Counted from the stretch's first letter, positions 33,312-44,507 are shown. The stretch is 64,000 bases of DNA from Fragilariopsis cylindrus CCMP1102 (GCA_900095095.1 FMBT01000450.1:34052-98051); one strand, 5' to 3'. The notes: generated by a model not told the origin, from the sequence alone. Numbers and translations: made by a program.

Positions 33312-33580
33312 GGAGAAGGCTCGTATTGTTACGTAAGCGATGCTATCGTTTGGATTGTTGTGGCGAGAGTAAGAAAGTTAGTATGAGACTTCTTGGTGGA
33401 GCGAGGATTGTTTTTTTTGTTCACTTCTACAATTTTACTCTAGGAGAATGCTCGTATTGTTATGTACAGTACGCGATGTTATCGTTTGGCCTTTTGAGGC
33501 GAGACTCAGAAGTTTAGTATGAGATTTGGTGGAGCGATGATTGTTTTTGTTCTTTTTTACAATTTTACTCTTGAGTGCCA
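33312..33580. repeat. Tandem doublet, about 131-base period
   Basis: Both units contain GCTCGTATTGTTA, CGATG.TATCGTTTGG, AGTATGAGA, TGGTGGAGCGA and ACAATTTTACTCT, with substitutions and small indels. Confidence 0.8.
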
Positions 33581-34233
33581 ATTCCAACATATATATTTTT
33601 ACTTAGGGTGCTCTGACTATTTTCTACTTAGCGGAGTCACATTTTCTTTTCTTAGTCAATTGCACAAAATCGCCATCGTTCTTTCTTCAATATCCTTCTT
33701 GAAGCTTTCCTTTTACGGTTTCTGCTGTGATTAGTATAAGTGAACTGTTTTTAGAGATGAATAATGCATGATGATTGTTAATCAATTACTAAAAAATTAC
33801 TAATTCATTATTTAATTATGGTATTAAAGTTTTTGATAGATATGATTTTGTTATACCACAAAAGTACAGACGACGCGACTTCGCGACTTCGGCGAGACCC
33901 ATGAAGCGATACTACTTGAAGTAGCATGGAAGGAAGCGACGAGACCGCAACTCAGGTTGGAAGTAGCGTCGAGAAACGCGACGAGTGACGCGATAGTTGA
34001 ACACATTGGACGCGATGGACTCAGACTCAAGTCCTCCGTTCTCCTTCTCTTTTATCCCGAAGGTAAAGTACGGTTTTTGATTTAATATTGTCGTGAGTGA
34101 TACTGTAGAACAATTAATTAATGTCCTATTTTGTACACGTGTGTGTGTGTTACTATATACTAGTACAATTGATGACGATCACCTACTACGGTAAATAGAA
34201 TTATAGTACTGTTGTGTCGCAATCCACAAAAAC

Positions 34234-34309
34234 TGCATTGCCGACTATGTAAGTATGTGTGTTTTGTGTGTAATTGGTTGCGTTTTAAATTGTAAAATTC
34301 GCTCATATT
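34234..34309. repeat. Dispersed 76-base repeat (copy at 18600)
   Basis: Same orientation as 18600-18675 and almost identical. It is followed at 34357 and 34574 by shorter look-alikes beginning CACAAAAACTGCAT. Confidence 0.8.
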
Positions 34310-34843
34310 TATATTTATTATCATCAAATAACAATATTATTATGAAACTGAGAATCACAAAAACTGCATTGGCGTGTTGTTGTGTTGCATTTGGTAGCGT
34401 TACACTTATATAACTCTAGTTCGCATAACATCAGAGTAAGTTAGTACAGTAGATAAAAAAATATTAGTGAAAGTTAACGAACTTTTAATCAAATCAAATC
34501 AAATCAAATCAAACACAGTAACGTTAAAAGGACAATAATAGAAGAAAATAAAAGGCCTTGTGAGAAGCCTTCTCCACAAAAACTGCATACGGTACATTGG
34601 TTAGTTTATTTTTGTTGGATAGTACGTTTGGTTTAGGGTTCTACAATAAATTGTTGTTACCGTAGTCGTGTACGGTAGTTCGCTCATACAGAATCAAATT
34701 ATTTAATGTTAATAAAAAAATATATGAAAGCAACGGCGTTTGAAGGAATCAATAAATAAAAGAAGGATAATAATAGAAGAGAATAAAAGACTAATGTAGT
34801 TTTGATGTTTTTTTTCTATATTCTATAATGCATCTGTACAGAT

Positions 34844-35893
34844 ATGATTCAACTGTGCGATCGCCGTGCGGCATGTTTGCTGTTGCAGTACACAGGTGGC
34901 CTGATTTCGTCGACATCAATATCAACGCTGCCGTCGCAAGCTGCAGCACCAATCGATGCTTCACTAGTACTATCAACGCAACTCCTTTCGCTGCCATCGT
35001 TCCAGCTTTCTCCGCAACATCAAGAGTATCAACCCCTCGATAATACCGCCGCCACCATCACTACTGTCACGACGAAGGAACTCGCCAGGTTCATTGCTAC
35101 CAATACGCCGAAGGAATTCTTGTGGGCCGTGAAGCAAAGCGGTGGGAAATTTTTGTACCGGGGTGACGAACCTAATAGCAACGCTGCAACTTTGTTGTTT
35201 TGGATACAGAACCCAAAAAAACACGGCGGAAGCAACACCGATGACGATCCTCATTTTTTTGTGGTTCGAACCTGCAATCCTGCTCCCGATTTGTTGCTTC
35301 CGGAAACATACGGATACGACCCTCTCGCCCTGCGCTATTTCGAGGAACTGGAGGCCTTCCTGTCGTCGTCGTCGTCGTCCTTTTCTACTACTCCGAACGT
35401 GGATGTAGCAGCAACACCGCATTCATCAACAAAAATTATCGCAAAACCCTCGAACGGGCACATTGCCACCTCGGATGCCTTGGAGGCCGGGAAGTGGGGA
35501 AAGATTGTTTCGACCTGGCCGCTTTTGCCTTCCACCATCGACAGCAGCATCAATCCAAACAACATCAACAACAACAGTGCCATATTTTCCTATGTCTGGC
35601 CGAGGAATCGATCGGTCTTTTACGAGAGGAGCAGCAGCAGCAACAGCAGCAACGATGATACCAGTACCACTACCAAAACGATTCAAAATAACAATCTACT
35701 GGTGGTCAACGAGAAGCTGCAAGATGCCCTGACAGCAAAGGGCGGGAGGGAGGTCTTGTTTGCCTTTGCTCCTTCTTCCACGACAATTGCCACGACAATT
35801 GCCGCAACAGCATCGGCAGCCTTTCTGGCAATTCCCGGGGAACTTGACGTGGCACTCAGAGACGAACTGGAACGGATCGGTTATGGCCTGTAA
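34844..35893 (+). CDS. Conserved-looking protein of unknown function
   Basis: 349 residues, GC-richer than the flanks. Blocks that read as conserved protein: TTKELARFIATNTPKEFLWA, KQSGGKFLYRGDE, PDLLLPETYGYDPLALRYFE, KPSNGHIATSDALEAGKWGK, FSYVWPRNRSVFYER and REVLFAFAP..AFLAIPGELD. I associate this layout with diatom proteins of unknown function. Ser/Asn-rich linkers sit between the blocks. No clear signal peptide from this ATG; residues 1-50 are moderately hydrophobic and could be a poor organelle-targeting region, or the true start may be elsewhere. No catalytic motif is recognised. The last residues, RDELERIGYGL, look like a natural end. Confidence 0.75.
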   Translation: MIQLCDRRAACLLLQYTGGLISSTSISTLPSQAAAPIDASLVLSTQLLSLPSFQLSPQHQEYQPLDNTAATITTVTTKELARFIATNTPKEFLWAVKQSGGKFLYRGDEPNSNAATLLFWIQNPKKHGGSNTDDDPHFFVVRTCNPAPDLLLPETYGYDPLALRYFEELEAFLSSSSSSFSTTPNVDVAATPHSSTKIIAKPSNGHIATSDALEAGKWGKIVSTWPLLPSTIDSSINPNNINNNSAIFSYVWPRNRSVFYERSSSSNSSNDDTSTTTKTIQNNNLLVVNEKLQDALTAKGGREVLFAFAPSSTTIATTIAATASAAFLAIPGELDVALRDELERIGYGL

Positions 35894-36029
35894 CCAACTG
35901 ACAACCTATTTTCAATTGTATACAATGTCTACTACGTTTGTACTTATGTTAGTAGGAATGAGTATCATAATAATTGCATACGTTTTTCTATTCTTAATAT
36001 AGTTATTCTATTGAAGTATTTAAGTATAG

Positions 36030-36056
36030 TTATCTATCTATCTATCTATCTATCTA
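36030..36056. repeat. (TATC)n microsatellite
   Basis: About six to seven units, between two convergent genes. Confidence 0.85.
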
Positions 36057-36170
36057 GTAGTTTAAGTATATTTGACTTTGTACCATGAATCGATGATCGG
36101 TCAACGCGTATGTATGTATCACTGAATTATCATCATCCTCATCATCATTCTTCATTCATTCGTCATCGTA

Positions 36171-37325
36171 TTATATTGTTGTAACAGTATTATTATTTGA
36201 GATTGGTGGACATTGTTGACATGATTCCTTACACCAATGATTACCAATCGATTTCCCTTTATGTTTCTTTTTACATTTGTTTTTCTTTGATGCCCATTTA
36301 CACCAATTATTCTTTCCCTTATATTTCAATTTCAGATCTTTACAATTATTTTCGTCTTCGTTACTATTACTACCTGTTGGTGGTTCATTATCATCTCTTG
36401 TTGCTGTACATGTACTACAGGATGATTGACACCAATAATTTGCAATTGAGTTACCATTAAAATCCTTGTTACATTTATTTTTCTTTGCTATCCATTTACA
36501 ATTTTTCTTTTTCTTTCCTTGATATTTCAATTTCAGATCTTTACATTCTTCTTCTTTACCAACGTCATTGAAAAGAACATCGACATCGATGATCTTGACT
36601 GTTGTTTTTCCACTATTTGATGCATCATAAGTAACCTGAAATTCTTTTTTATTATCCTGCTGCTCTAACATAAACGAAGAAGATGACGAAAAAACAATCA
36701 ATCCCTGTTGAATCATTTTATTCAATTTGTCTTTCATGTTGTTGTTGTCATTGCCATTGCCATTCAACGTAAGTTTAGAATCATCATCCATAATAAGTTT
36801 ACATCCATTATTTTCACAAATAGTAATATCATTGGCAATAATTTGTGCATTACCGGAAAGTATTATTACACCAGATCCTCCGACACCACCGCCTATTGTA
36901 AGTGTATCACCAATATTGATTTGTGAATTATGAGACGCATAGACAATTGCATCACTTTCTAAATATTGTCCAATAATCATATTTGTCACAACATTTAATG
37001 TAGCATCTTCTAATAAATCAACTTGTACATTTTCCATACTATTCGATGATCCGGATCGACCAATAATTAATTCATAAACTTCTGCTGCTGCTACTTCAGA
37101 ATCAGAATCAATAGCAACATACGTATTTGATTCATCAATCCATACTGTATCTATTGAGGTTGGTACTTTTAATATATTCGTCCATCGTGATGGATCAAAC
37201 CATGATGAAGTATCATTGATTGTACCATCAAATTTATCAAATATAGTTCCTTCTTCTTGTGCTGCTGCATCTGCATTTATCATCAGAGCGACAATCGTGA
37301 TGATTAGTAGTAAGAATTGAAACAT
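36171..37325 (-). CDS. Secreted beta-solenoid protein with two ShK-like C-terminal modules
   Basis: 384 residues, intronless. A signal peptide (MFQFLLLIITIVALMINADA) is followed by a repeat-rich beta region: SSWFDPSRWTN, VPTSIDTVWIDESNTYVAID, YELIIGRSGSS, TLNVVTNMIIGQ, INIGDTLTIGGG, GVIILSGNAQIIANDITI. The pattern (W..P..W, VP...DTV.I, then short hydrophobic repeats) is like bacterial and algal surface beta-solenoids. Two six-Cys modules follow at about 260-310 and 330-377, each of the form CKDLKLKYxGK..C.W..KKNKC...G.SI.N.WC..SC..C, which is ShK-like. These modules are very Lys-rich. A wall-associated or extracellular binding role is inferred. Paralogue at 41300. Confidence 0.85.
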   Translation of the reverse strand: MFQFLLLIITIVALMINADAAAQEEGTIFDKFDGTINDTSSWFDPSRWTNILKVPTSIDTVWIDESNTYVAIDSDSEVAAAEVYELIIGRSGSSNSMENVQVDLLEDATLNVVTNMIIGQYLESDAIVYASHNSQINIGDTLTIGGGVGGSGVIILSGNAQIIANDITICENNGCKLIMDDDSKLTLNGNGNDNNNMKDKLNKMIQQGLIVFSSSSSFMLEQQDNKKEFQVTYDASNSGKTTVKIIDVDVLFNDVGKEEECKDLKLKYQGKKKKNCKWIAKKNKCNKDFNGNSIANYWCQSSCSTCTATRDDNEPPTGSNSNEDENNCKDLKLKYKGKNNWCKWASKKNKCKKKHKGKSIGNHWCKESCQQCPPISNNNTVTTI

Positions 37326-39518
37326 AGTAGAAATAGAGATACCAATAGTATGTGTTTATTGTCTCTGTTACGTTGTTTTGTTCTTTATCTTCTTTTTATT
37401 TGTGAGACTTCGGTATAGTTCCCCTTGAATGTGTACATGAACGGTAATCATTCATTCGCTTTTTGTGTGCGTTTTGGGTTTTTTTCCTTGGGAAGTTTTG
37501 ATATAATAATTGTTATAAAATGTGTGATGACGATGAGAATAGTGTACTGTAAGTGTGGTTACAGTATTTTGAACATTCAAGGAAAGCATGAATAGCCCTT
37601 TATTATATATAGGTTATATATTGAGGATTGTGCGTCTTCTATTTAACAAATACTTCCATAAGAATGGAATTTTTTCGATCGTGGTTTTCATTTTTCCTCT
37701 TACGGTAATAATTTAAAATTGTACGACTAACAGATATAATTTTATATATCAACTACTACTAGTAGTATCATAACGAAACCACAATATACAGTATTTTATC
37801 ATTCAACTTGAATATGAACTTGGAAAACAACATTATTCGCTTTGCACTAAAACGTTAGATCCTCTTCATAATAATGCACTTTTACTTGTATCGTGTATGC
37901 TATTTTTCGATCGTGGGTTTCCTTCTTCTTGTAATAATTTAAAATTGTACGACTAACATATATAATTGCTCTTGTCAACTAGTGTAGTGTATCATAACGA
38001 AACCACAATACAGTATTTTAACATTCAACTTGAATGTGAACTTGGAAAACAACCCTTTGTACTAACGTTATAGATCCTCTTCATAATAATGCACTTTTAC
38101 TTGTGTATCGTTCGTCACAATAATGCATGCGGTGTGCTACTATAATGCACTGTGTAACTGTTAATTTAGCTCTGTAATCATCAATCATAAGTACTTAACT
38201 AATAATACGGTAGCAAATCATAAATTATGTGGCATACTCGGACACACTACTCTTGCAAACGGGAACTTGAACGAGTAGACTAGATTACAAGGGGTCTGAG
38301 TTGTTGACGTACGTATCTGATGGTGACAACCTACCAGGTACCGCCCGCACAAGGTAAAAGGCTGGTAATTTTACTACCCTAAGACTAGCTTTCAAGCATT
38401 TCAAACGGCACGGCATCACACGGTGTACCTATTTTCGATAAATTCTACGCGAGAAAGGCCCTTTTCGATTCAAAAAAGTTTCTCTCAAATCGAAATTATA
38501 TAAGAATACAACATGCATGATGCGTTGGTGTTGATTCAAGTAGATTCTCGACCACGCTAGGAAGCTCTAGTTCGTAAGCTATCTAGTGATCGATTACCTT
38601 CGAAGACTATCTGTAAAAGGAGTGAGTCAATTGGACGAGAATTCGAACACGACAACACAAAGGCATCCATCCGAGCCAGCGTGTCAAGACTTGGCGTCCA
38701 TCCGATTCAGCGTTTCAAGACTTGAACTTTGTAGCTCTACGGACTTACAAAGAAGGAAAAGCCGCGGCCTGTCATCAATATTCAGATCCAAATGATCGAA
38801 TGTGCTGCCCTCACAATTTGTCCGTGGCTTAGAAAAAATATGTGCGTGTCTTGCCTATTATATCAGATTTTGATTGCTTTCTGGTTAGTTCGCTTCGCGG
38901 TTCTGTGAGAACTCCTGGCTTCGCATAGGCCGCTACCATTAGTCGAATTAGAAACTGTTCTTCGGCTCTTATCACTCAAGCAATTGTTTTGGGTACGATC
39001 GTTTGTAGTAACTTACAGCTAAGTTGTAGTTTGTACGATTTTAATAATTTTTGGACAGCTCTCTCATTTTTTTTGAGTCGGATTAACTTTTAGTCGTATT
39101 TTAAAACTTCATAATAAATGTCGGAAAATTAATTTTGATTCACAGTTCTCTTACTACTGATTTCTACTTGTTAATTTCTCTCAGGGCTTTTTACGTGTTA
39201 ATGATGGTGTTGGCTGCAATTCACCGTATCGTGCACTCCAAGCATGCCCACGCGTAAATCACGTTCTCTGCGCTTGCTGAAGCATGCGTTTTTGATTGAT
39301 GACGATTTTTGTTTTCGACTATTATATCATCAACAAATACAAGTTTTGTATGCAATGCTTATGTTCCGAACAAGCACTGTAGCGAAAACAAAAATCAGGT
39401 TGACGCAGTATTTCCAACACGCACAGTAGTAGTACTACTATTTCTGTAATCACTTGACAACAACGACACACAAAAAAAGGTTATTCGAATTTCATTGCAC
39501 AGTCTAGACAGTATCATC
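37326..39518. other. Gene-free stretch with a large doublet
   Basis: Contains the doublet of about 232 bases at 37671-38120. At 38660-38730 there is a short internal repeat (CATCCGA..CAGCGT.TCAAGACTTG twice). Frames at 38586-38795 and 39244-39429 show nothing recognisable. Confidence 0.5.
37671..38120. repeat. Tandem doublet, about 232-base period
   Basis: Units start at 37671 and 37903 (TTTTTCGATCGTGG) and share AATTTAAAATTGTACGACTA, ATCATAACGAAACCACAATA, CATTCAACTTGAAT and ATCCTCTTCATAATAATGC. Divergence is moderate, so this is not recent. Confidence 0.9.
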
Positions 39519-40241
39519 ATGTGTGTACCTACCAATTCATCCCCGCTTCGTATCTTGGCTGTATGGGGATCCGAGTGTGGTGGAACAAAGAAAGAAACCC
39601 AGCAACTCGTGGAGGGTTGGGAGACAACAGAAAAATATGTTGTTACAGTGTTGGAAGGGGATAAGGCTGCCGATAAGTTTGACCAGATCACGGTAGAGAA
39701 CTACGATCTGTTGGTGGTGCTTACTTCTTCCTTCGGCGACGGTGATCCTCCGACTGGATTTGGAAAGTTTCTCTACAAGATGTATGAGTCCGCCAAAGAT
39801 GGAAAGAAGGCTTTTGCCGGATTGGAGCACGCCGTTCTTGGATTTGGCAGTACCCATTACTACACCTTTCAAAACGTTCCACGGTTGTGTGATCGATTAT
39901 TGGAAGAGTCGGGAAGTCGACGTTGTTTGATGCGGAAGGAAATTGATGAAATGGAGGAACTGAGTGACAATGTAGAAAGCATTAAGGTTTGGAATAGTTC
40001 GTTCGTAAAATATTGCAATGAGAAGAAGTCGTCTGCAACAACGAAGATAGCAAGCGAATCGGTGTGTAAATGGACCGAACCAGAAAGTGAAGTCTTTGAA
40101 AAGAAACTTGGACCAGATGGATACGACTTAGGCTCTGGTCCGGCGGTAAGTCCGGTAGCTATATTCGCCGTGATTGGTGTGGCTGTCGCTGCCTTTGCAT
40201 ACTTCAAATTCGTAAAAGATGGTACAGAAGAAGCAGCGTAA
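39519..40241 (+). CDS. Flavodoxin-domain protein with a C-terminal membrane anchor
   Basis: 240 residues from the ATG at 39519 (the frame is open a little further upstream, but without ATG). The FMN-binding loops of the diflavin-type flavodoxin fold are visible: VWGSECGGTKKETQQ at about 16-30, LTSSFGDGDPPTGFGKFLYK at about 68-87, and LGFGSTHYYTFQNVPRLCDR at about 107-126. A linker follows, then one hydrophobic span near the end (SPVAIFAVIGVAVAAFAYF) and a short charged tail, so it is probably tail-anchored with the flavin domain in the cytosol. It lacks the FAD and NADPH modules of cytochrome P450 reductases, so it should pass electrons between separate partners. Codon use is less AT-rich than the flanks. 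Partners are unknown. Confidence 0.85.
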   Translation: MCVPTNSSPLRILAVWGSECGGTKKETQQLVEGWETTEKYVVTVLEGDKAADKFDQITVENYDLLVVLTSSFGDGDPPTGFGKFLYKMYESAKDGKKAFAGLEHAVLGFGSTHYYTFQNVPRLCDRLLEESGSRRCLMRKEIDEMEELSDNVESIKVWNSSFVKYCNEKKSSATTKIASESVCKWTEPESEVFEKKLGPDGYDLGSGPAVSPVAIFAVIGVAVAAFAYFKFVKDGTEEAA

Positions 40242-41299
40242 AATAAAGCAATCATTCATTGCGCTCTACTATCATGAATTACTTGAAATTAAATACTGCA
40301 AACCTCTTGTATAGAGTGCATTTACGCCAGTGGTCAGAGTAAAGCGAACGTTAAACGTAACTGGATCTAAAAGACATAATTGATGAGGTGGAATGAACGA
40401 TAACAACGGATACGCATTTTGATGAGTTCACTTATTTAAGGTATCAGTTCAGTTTACTTGTGATTGTGATGACTTGTATAATACCGGTCAATCTAATAGG
40501 AGAATTGACTGGTCGTAGCGAATCATATACTGTATATAATAGAATAGAACAGAATAGTTTTAATGTATGTAGAAGATCGTTTATAACACGTAATTTTCTA
40601 TATTTGTATTCATTAAGGATAGAAGGAGGATGATGCCAATCAAGCTAGTGCTGTGTGGCTTTGCGCATGCTATATCTTTCCCAACAATACTAAACATTGC
40701 ACTGTACGGTATCAACTACGAACTCTATATAAATCAAGACAGGTATACATTCCATCCATCTACAATCATCATCATTATGTATTAAAGACCAAAGTACTGC
40801 GTCTCGTATGTAGTATATATGGGGCAGTCAGTAGTTTGTGTAGTGGTTATATTTTTTATCATTTCTTATTGTTCTTGAGTGGTTGGAATTTGTGAGCAAC
40901 ACTCTCAACTTATATTAGCCAACGACGCACAGCAACAACAACGACAAAAACACAACATCAGTGATGTACTCGCACGCACAGGCAAAAGCACAGCACAGCA
41001 CAGCACAGCACTTGTATGGTGATCGAATCGAATCGAATCGAATCGAATCGAATCAGATAATGCATTGTTATGAATAGTAGTAACATAGAAGAAAGTTGGT
41101 AAACGTGGGACTATTGTACTTGTATTTGTATTGCTATCTAGTATTTAAGGTATGTAGTAGTACGTGTAGTAGTGCTCTCAAAATCTTCCCTTATTATAGA
41201 TATCTATATCTATATCTATTGCATTGTATTTGTATTATACATCGATCAGCAGCAGCAGCAGCAGCAGGTATTCAATACAGCTATACCCAATAATAACAA
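40242..41299. other. Gene-free stretch
   Basis: Contains CAGCA units near 40990-41011, AATCG units at 41022-41055, TATATC units near 41204-41220 and a GCA run near 41250-41267. No gene. Confidence 0.5.
41022..41055. repeat. (AATCG)n pentamer repeat
   Basis: About seven units. A (CAGCA)n run lies just before it at 40990-41011. Confidence 0.85.
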
Positions 41300-42706
41300 T
41301 TATACAATCTTTAATTTATAGTATATATAGCTTGATACATTATTTGTTCGCAACATTCTTCTTGTTCTTCTTCGTGTAAAATTAATGTCTGTTGGATCCA
41401 GTGGTGGACTACATTTTCCACAGGCTTCTCTACACCAATGATTTTTAATTGATTTTCTTTTATATTTTTTACCACATTTGTTTTTCCTAGCAGCCCATAT
41501 ACAATTTTTCTTTTTCTTTCCTTTAAATTTGAATTTTCCTTTATCTTTACAATCTTTCGTAGGTGCTTTCGTTGGAGCTTTTGTTGGTGGTTCTGTTGAT
41601 ACAAAGTTAAATGTTGTTGGTGCATCTGTTGGTTCTGGTGCTTTCGTAGGTGCTTTCGTTGGTGGTTCTGTTGATACAAAATTAAATGATGTTGGTGCAT
41701 CTGTTGGTTCTGGTGCTTTCGTAGGAGCTTTGGTAGGTGCTTTTGTTGGTGGTTCTGTTGACACAGAGATGAATATTGTTGGTGCATCTGTTGGTAAAAC
41801 AGGTGCTTTCGTAGGTGTTTTCGTAGGTGCTTCCGTAGGTGCTTTTGTTGGTGGTTCTGTTGATACAGTTGTTGGTGCATCCGTTGGTAAGCCATCAGTA
41901 ATGATTTGAACTGTTGTTGTTATTGTTGTACCACCATCATTTGAGTTTGTTGTAACATGAAATACTTTATTGTTTTCATCTTCATCTTCTTCTTCTTGTT
42001 GACCTTGTTGTTGACCTTGTGATGAACTTGATGATGATGAAAAAACAATTAATCCGTATTCAATCATTTGATTTAATTTGTTTCGTTTATCACCATTAAT
42101 ATGAAGTGTCGAATCATCGTCCATAATCAGTTTACATCCACCAACACCGGAGGAACTGATTTGATCACAGATATTAATATCATTGGCATGGATTTGTGCA
42201 TTACCAGTTAAGATTACTATACCCGATCCTTCCGAACCAATTGTCAGTGTTTCACCAACAATAATTTGTGTATTCTGTGATGCAAACACTGTACCATCAC
42301 TTTCTAAAAATTGTCCAATAATCATATTTGTGGCAACCTTTAATTTTGCACCAGTTAATAAATCAATTTGGACACTTTCCATTGAATTGGATGATCCGGA
42401 TCGACCAATAATTAGTTCATCGACTTCTGCAATTTCTTGTATCGAATCAATAGCGACGTATGTATTGGATTCATCAATCCATACTGTATCAATATTCGAT
42501 GGAATTTTTAATATACTACTTGTAGTCCACCGGGATGGATCAAACCATGAGGAACTATCACTAATTGTACCATCAAATTTATCATAAGTTTCTGCTTCTG
42601 CTGATACTTGTGCTACTTGTGCTGCTTGTGCATTTACTACTGTTGCTATCGTTGATATCAGAGCGATATTCGTGATGAATAGTAGTAGTAAGAATTGAGA
42701 AATCAT
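41300..42706 (-). CDS. Secreted beta-solenoid protein with Pro/Thr-rich stalk and one ShK-like module
   Basis: About 468 residues from the ATG at 42706, chosen because it starts the signal peptide (MISQFLLLLFITNIALIS). Its solenoid part is closely similar to the protein at 36171: DKFDGTISDSSSWFDPSRWT, SNIDTVWIDESNTYVAID, DELIIGRSGSSNSMESVQID, TNMIIGQFLESD. It then differs. A stalk built from repeats such as STEPPTKAPTKAP and PTDAPT (about 110 residues) replaces the first ShK module. A single Lys-rich six-Cys module follows (CKDKGKFKFKGKKKKNCIWA to NHWCREACGKC), then a basic tail. Pro/Thr stalks of this kind occur in algal cell-wall proteins and are often glycosylated (known); surface location is inferred. 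The two paralogues flank the flavodoxin gene. Confidence 0.88.
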   Translation of the reverse strand: MISQFLLLLFITNIALISTIATVVNAQAAQVAQVSAEAETYDKFDGTISDSSSWFDPSRWTTSSILKIPSNIDTVWIDESNTYVAIDSIQEIAEVDELIIGRSGSSNSMESVQIDLLTGAKLKVATNMIIGQFLESDGTVFASQNTQIIVGETLTIGSEGSGIVILTGNAQIHANDINICDQISSSGVGGCKLIMDDDSTLHINGDKRNKLNQMIEYGLIVFSSSSSSSQGQQQGQQEEEDEDENNKVFHVTTNSNDGGTTITTTVQIITDGLPTDAPTTVSTEPPTKAPTEAPTKTPTKAPVLPTDAPTIFISVSTEPPTKAPTKAPTKAPEPTDAPTSFNFVSTEPPTKAPTKAPEPTDAPTTFNFVSTEPPTKAPTKAPTKDCKDKGKFKFKGKKKKNCIWAARKNKCGKKYKRKSIKNHWCREACGKCSPPLDPTDINFTRRRTRRMLRTNNVSSYIYYKLKIV

Positions 42707-43856
42707 TGTATTGCAGTAATGCGTTTTTTTGTGTGTCTGTTTTATGTAATTTTTTCCATGTGCCACAATCTTGTCTAATCGTATGTATTTATGTGCATTG
42801 TGCGTTCTTTTATTATGGCTGTTTTGGGCTCTTTTCTTGGGATCTCTTCTACTTCTTTTGTGTCCTTCACTGCTCAGGTTCTACTTTTTTGTACGATCTG
42901 CTGTTACGTATTCAAAAAAATGAACTGGGTGTCATCCAATTTTGTTGTTTTTGGTTGCATCACATTTAGAGAACCCTTGAATACCGTATATCGATACTCA
43001 ATGTACAGAACAAAAAATCTTTTTTTTTTGAAATAATGGCTTGTTTCGATTTAACAGACTCCTCTGGTAGTTGTGTTTTTTCCGAATCTCTGGCTCGTGT
43101 TCATTTATTCAAAGTGTGTCTGTCAAAATGAAACGTAAAATACCTTATATTCTATTATGCCCTCTCGTGACGTATCTATAGATGTTTTCGGCCATATATA
43201 AATGATTTGCGCTCAAGACTGATCGGGTCATCATTTAATACGTAAGACTTATACCTCACATAACCATAAATAAAATTAAGGTGCGGCTTGTTAGTTGCTA
43301 TTTTGTTCCTAGTACTTCAAAAGTACGATTAAGCTTCGAATCTCATGAGACATTGACTAATGTTCGAGTAAGACTAAATCTAGTCTCCTCTCGAACAAGC
43401 AAGACGTTAAGATTATGAATGGGAATGCAATGTACCGGTATGTGACCAACTTACAGCATTAAATTTTATTAATAAATCTTCAAAAAATATAATTATTAAG
43501 TAAGAAAAACCTTCTTTTCTATTGGTCCTCTTTTATTTTTAATAAAAGGGACTGTAGAAGAAAATCTAAAAAGATATATTATATCAAACGAACCCAATGT
43601 ATGTGCGAACCGTTTGCTAATAAATCTGCGAACTGTACGTGATTACAATGCGATACTAGTACACCATGGGTATGGTCTACTGGCACAGTGCTCCTGATGG
43701 CGTTTACAGAAGCCGAACTTTGCTCTACAATACTCTGTACACACACCTCGAGCAGCAGGAGGCTAGCTGTTATCGCGCAAGTGTCAAAAAATTGTCATTC
43801 CAGCCATTCTAGATACGAACAGTACATATTCTACAGTGGTAGTATCAATACATACT

Positions 43857-43900
43857 ATACATACATACATACATACATACATACATACATACACACATAC
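43857..43900. repeat. (ATAC)n microsatellite
   Basis: About ten tetranucleotide units. Confidence 0.9.
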
Positions 43901-44023
43901 TTACAGTAGTACAGTAGGCAGTGTACTTCTGCCCACACTGTAGTACTCAAATGACAAAAATGAAGCAAATCGAATGAATCACACATCCTCATTTATGCTT
44001 CGACATTAATAAGACTATTGTTC

Positions 44024-44213
44024 GCCCTCTCATTTACATTCCTACATACAGTATATTGCTTTTACTAATATTTTCATCACTACGAAGACGCGACATTCCT
44101 ACACAGAATATTATTATGGTATACCCAATAACCTATGCCCTCTCATTTACATACCTCCATGTAAGCTTCTATTAATATTTTGATGACTACGAAGACGCGA
44201 CATTCCTACACAT
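44024..44213. repeat. Doublet, about 113-base period
   Basis: Units at 44024 and 44137 share GCCCTCTCATTTACAT and ACTACGAAGACGCGACATTC. Confidence 0.85.
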
Positions 44214-44507
44214 AAATTGTCATCGCTTCTATATATATAAGATAACTAAGAATGACGTAACTTTATTAAAAAATCTGCAAAGATTCGATGATTCTAGAAT
44301 CTCCAGTCAGTACTGCGCTGAAACAGGGGAGATCCTATGTGAGTGGAGACTCTGGATTCATCAAAAAAGACGACACGAGGACAACCTTTTTAGAATCAAA
44401 TCATCCTACCACAAACACAAACACAAAGACAGAGACAGAGACAAACGCTAAGACAAAAACATACACAAACAAGCAAGGCGCATTATTCATATTCGTGTAA
44501 AAAAATC

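Larger units (their letters stand above)
33169..34843. other. Gene-free stretch with tandem and dispersed repeats
   Basis: Holds a doublet of about 131 bases at 33312-33580, a dispersed 76-base repeat at 34234-34309, three occurrences of CACAAAAACTGCAT (34225, 34357 and 34574) and an AAATC run near 34487-34512. Frames at 33263-33734 arise from the doublet and are not convincing. Confidence 0.5.
42707..44507. other. Gene-free stretch with repeats
   Basis: Contains an ATAC run at 43857-43900 and a doublet at 44024-44213. Nothing coding is convincing. The A/C-rich stretch at 44410-44475 is the likely leader of the protease gene. Confidence 0.5.

Noticed and set aside
34973-35422. 149-codon frame opposite the gene at 34844
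   Set aside because: It is antisense to a convincing protein and rich in Arg/Gly from reversed codons.
41311-41909. Open frames with GAFVGAFVGG or QQNHQQKHLRKH repeats
   Set aside because: They are the opposite strand and a shifted frame of the Pro/Thr repeat in the secreted protein at 41300.
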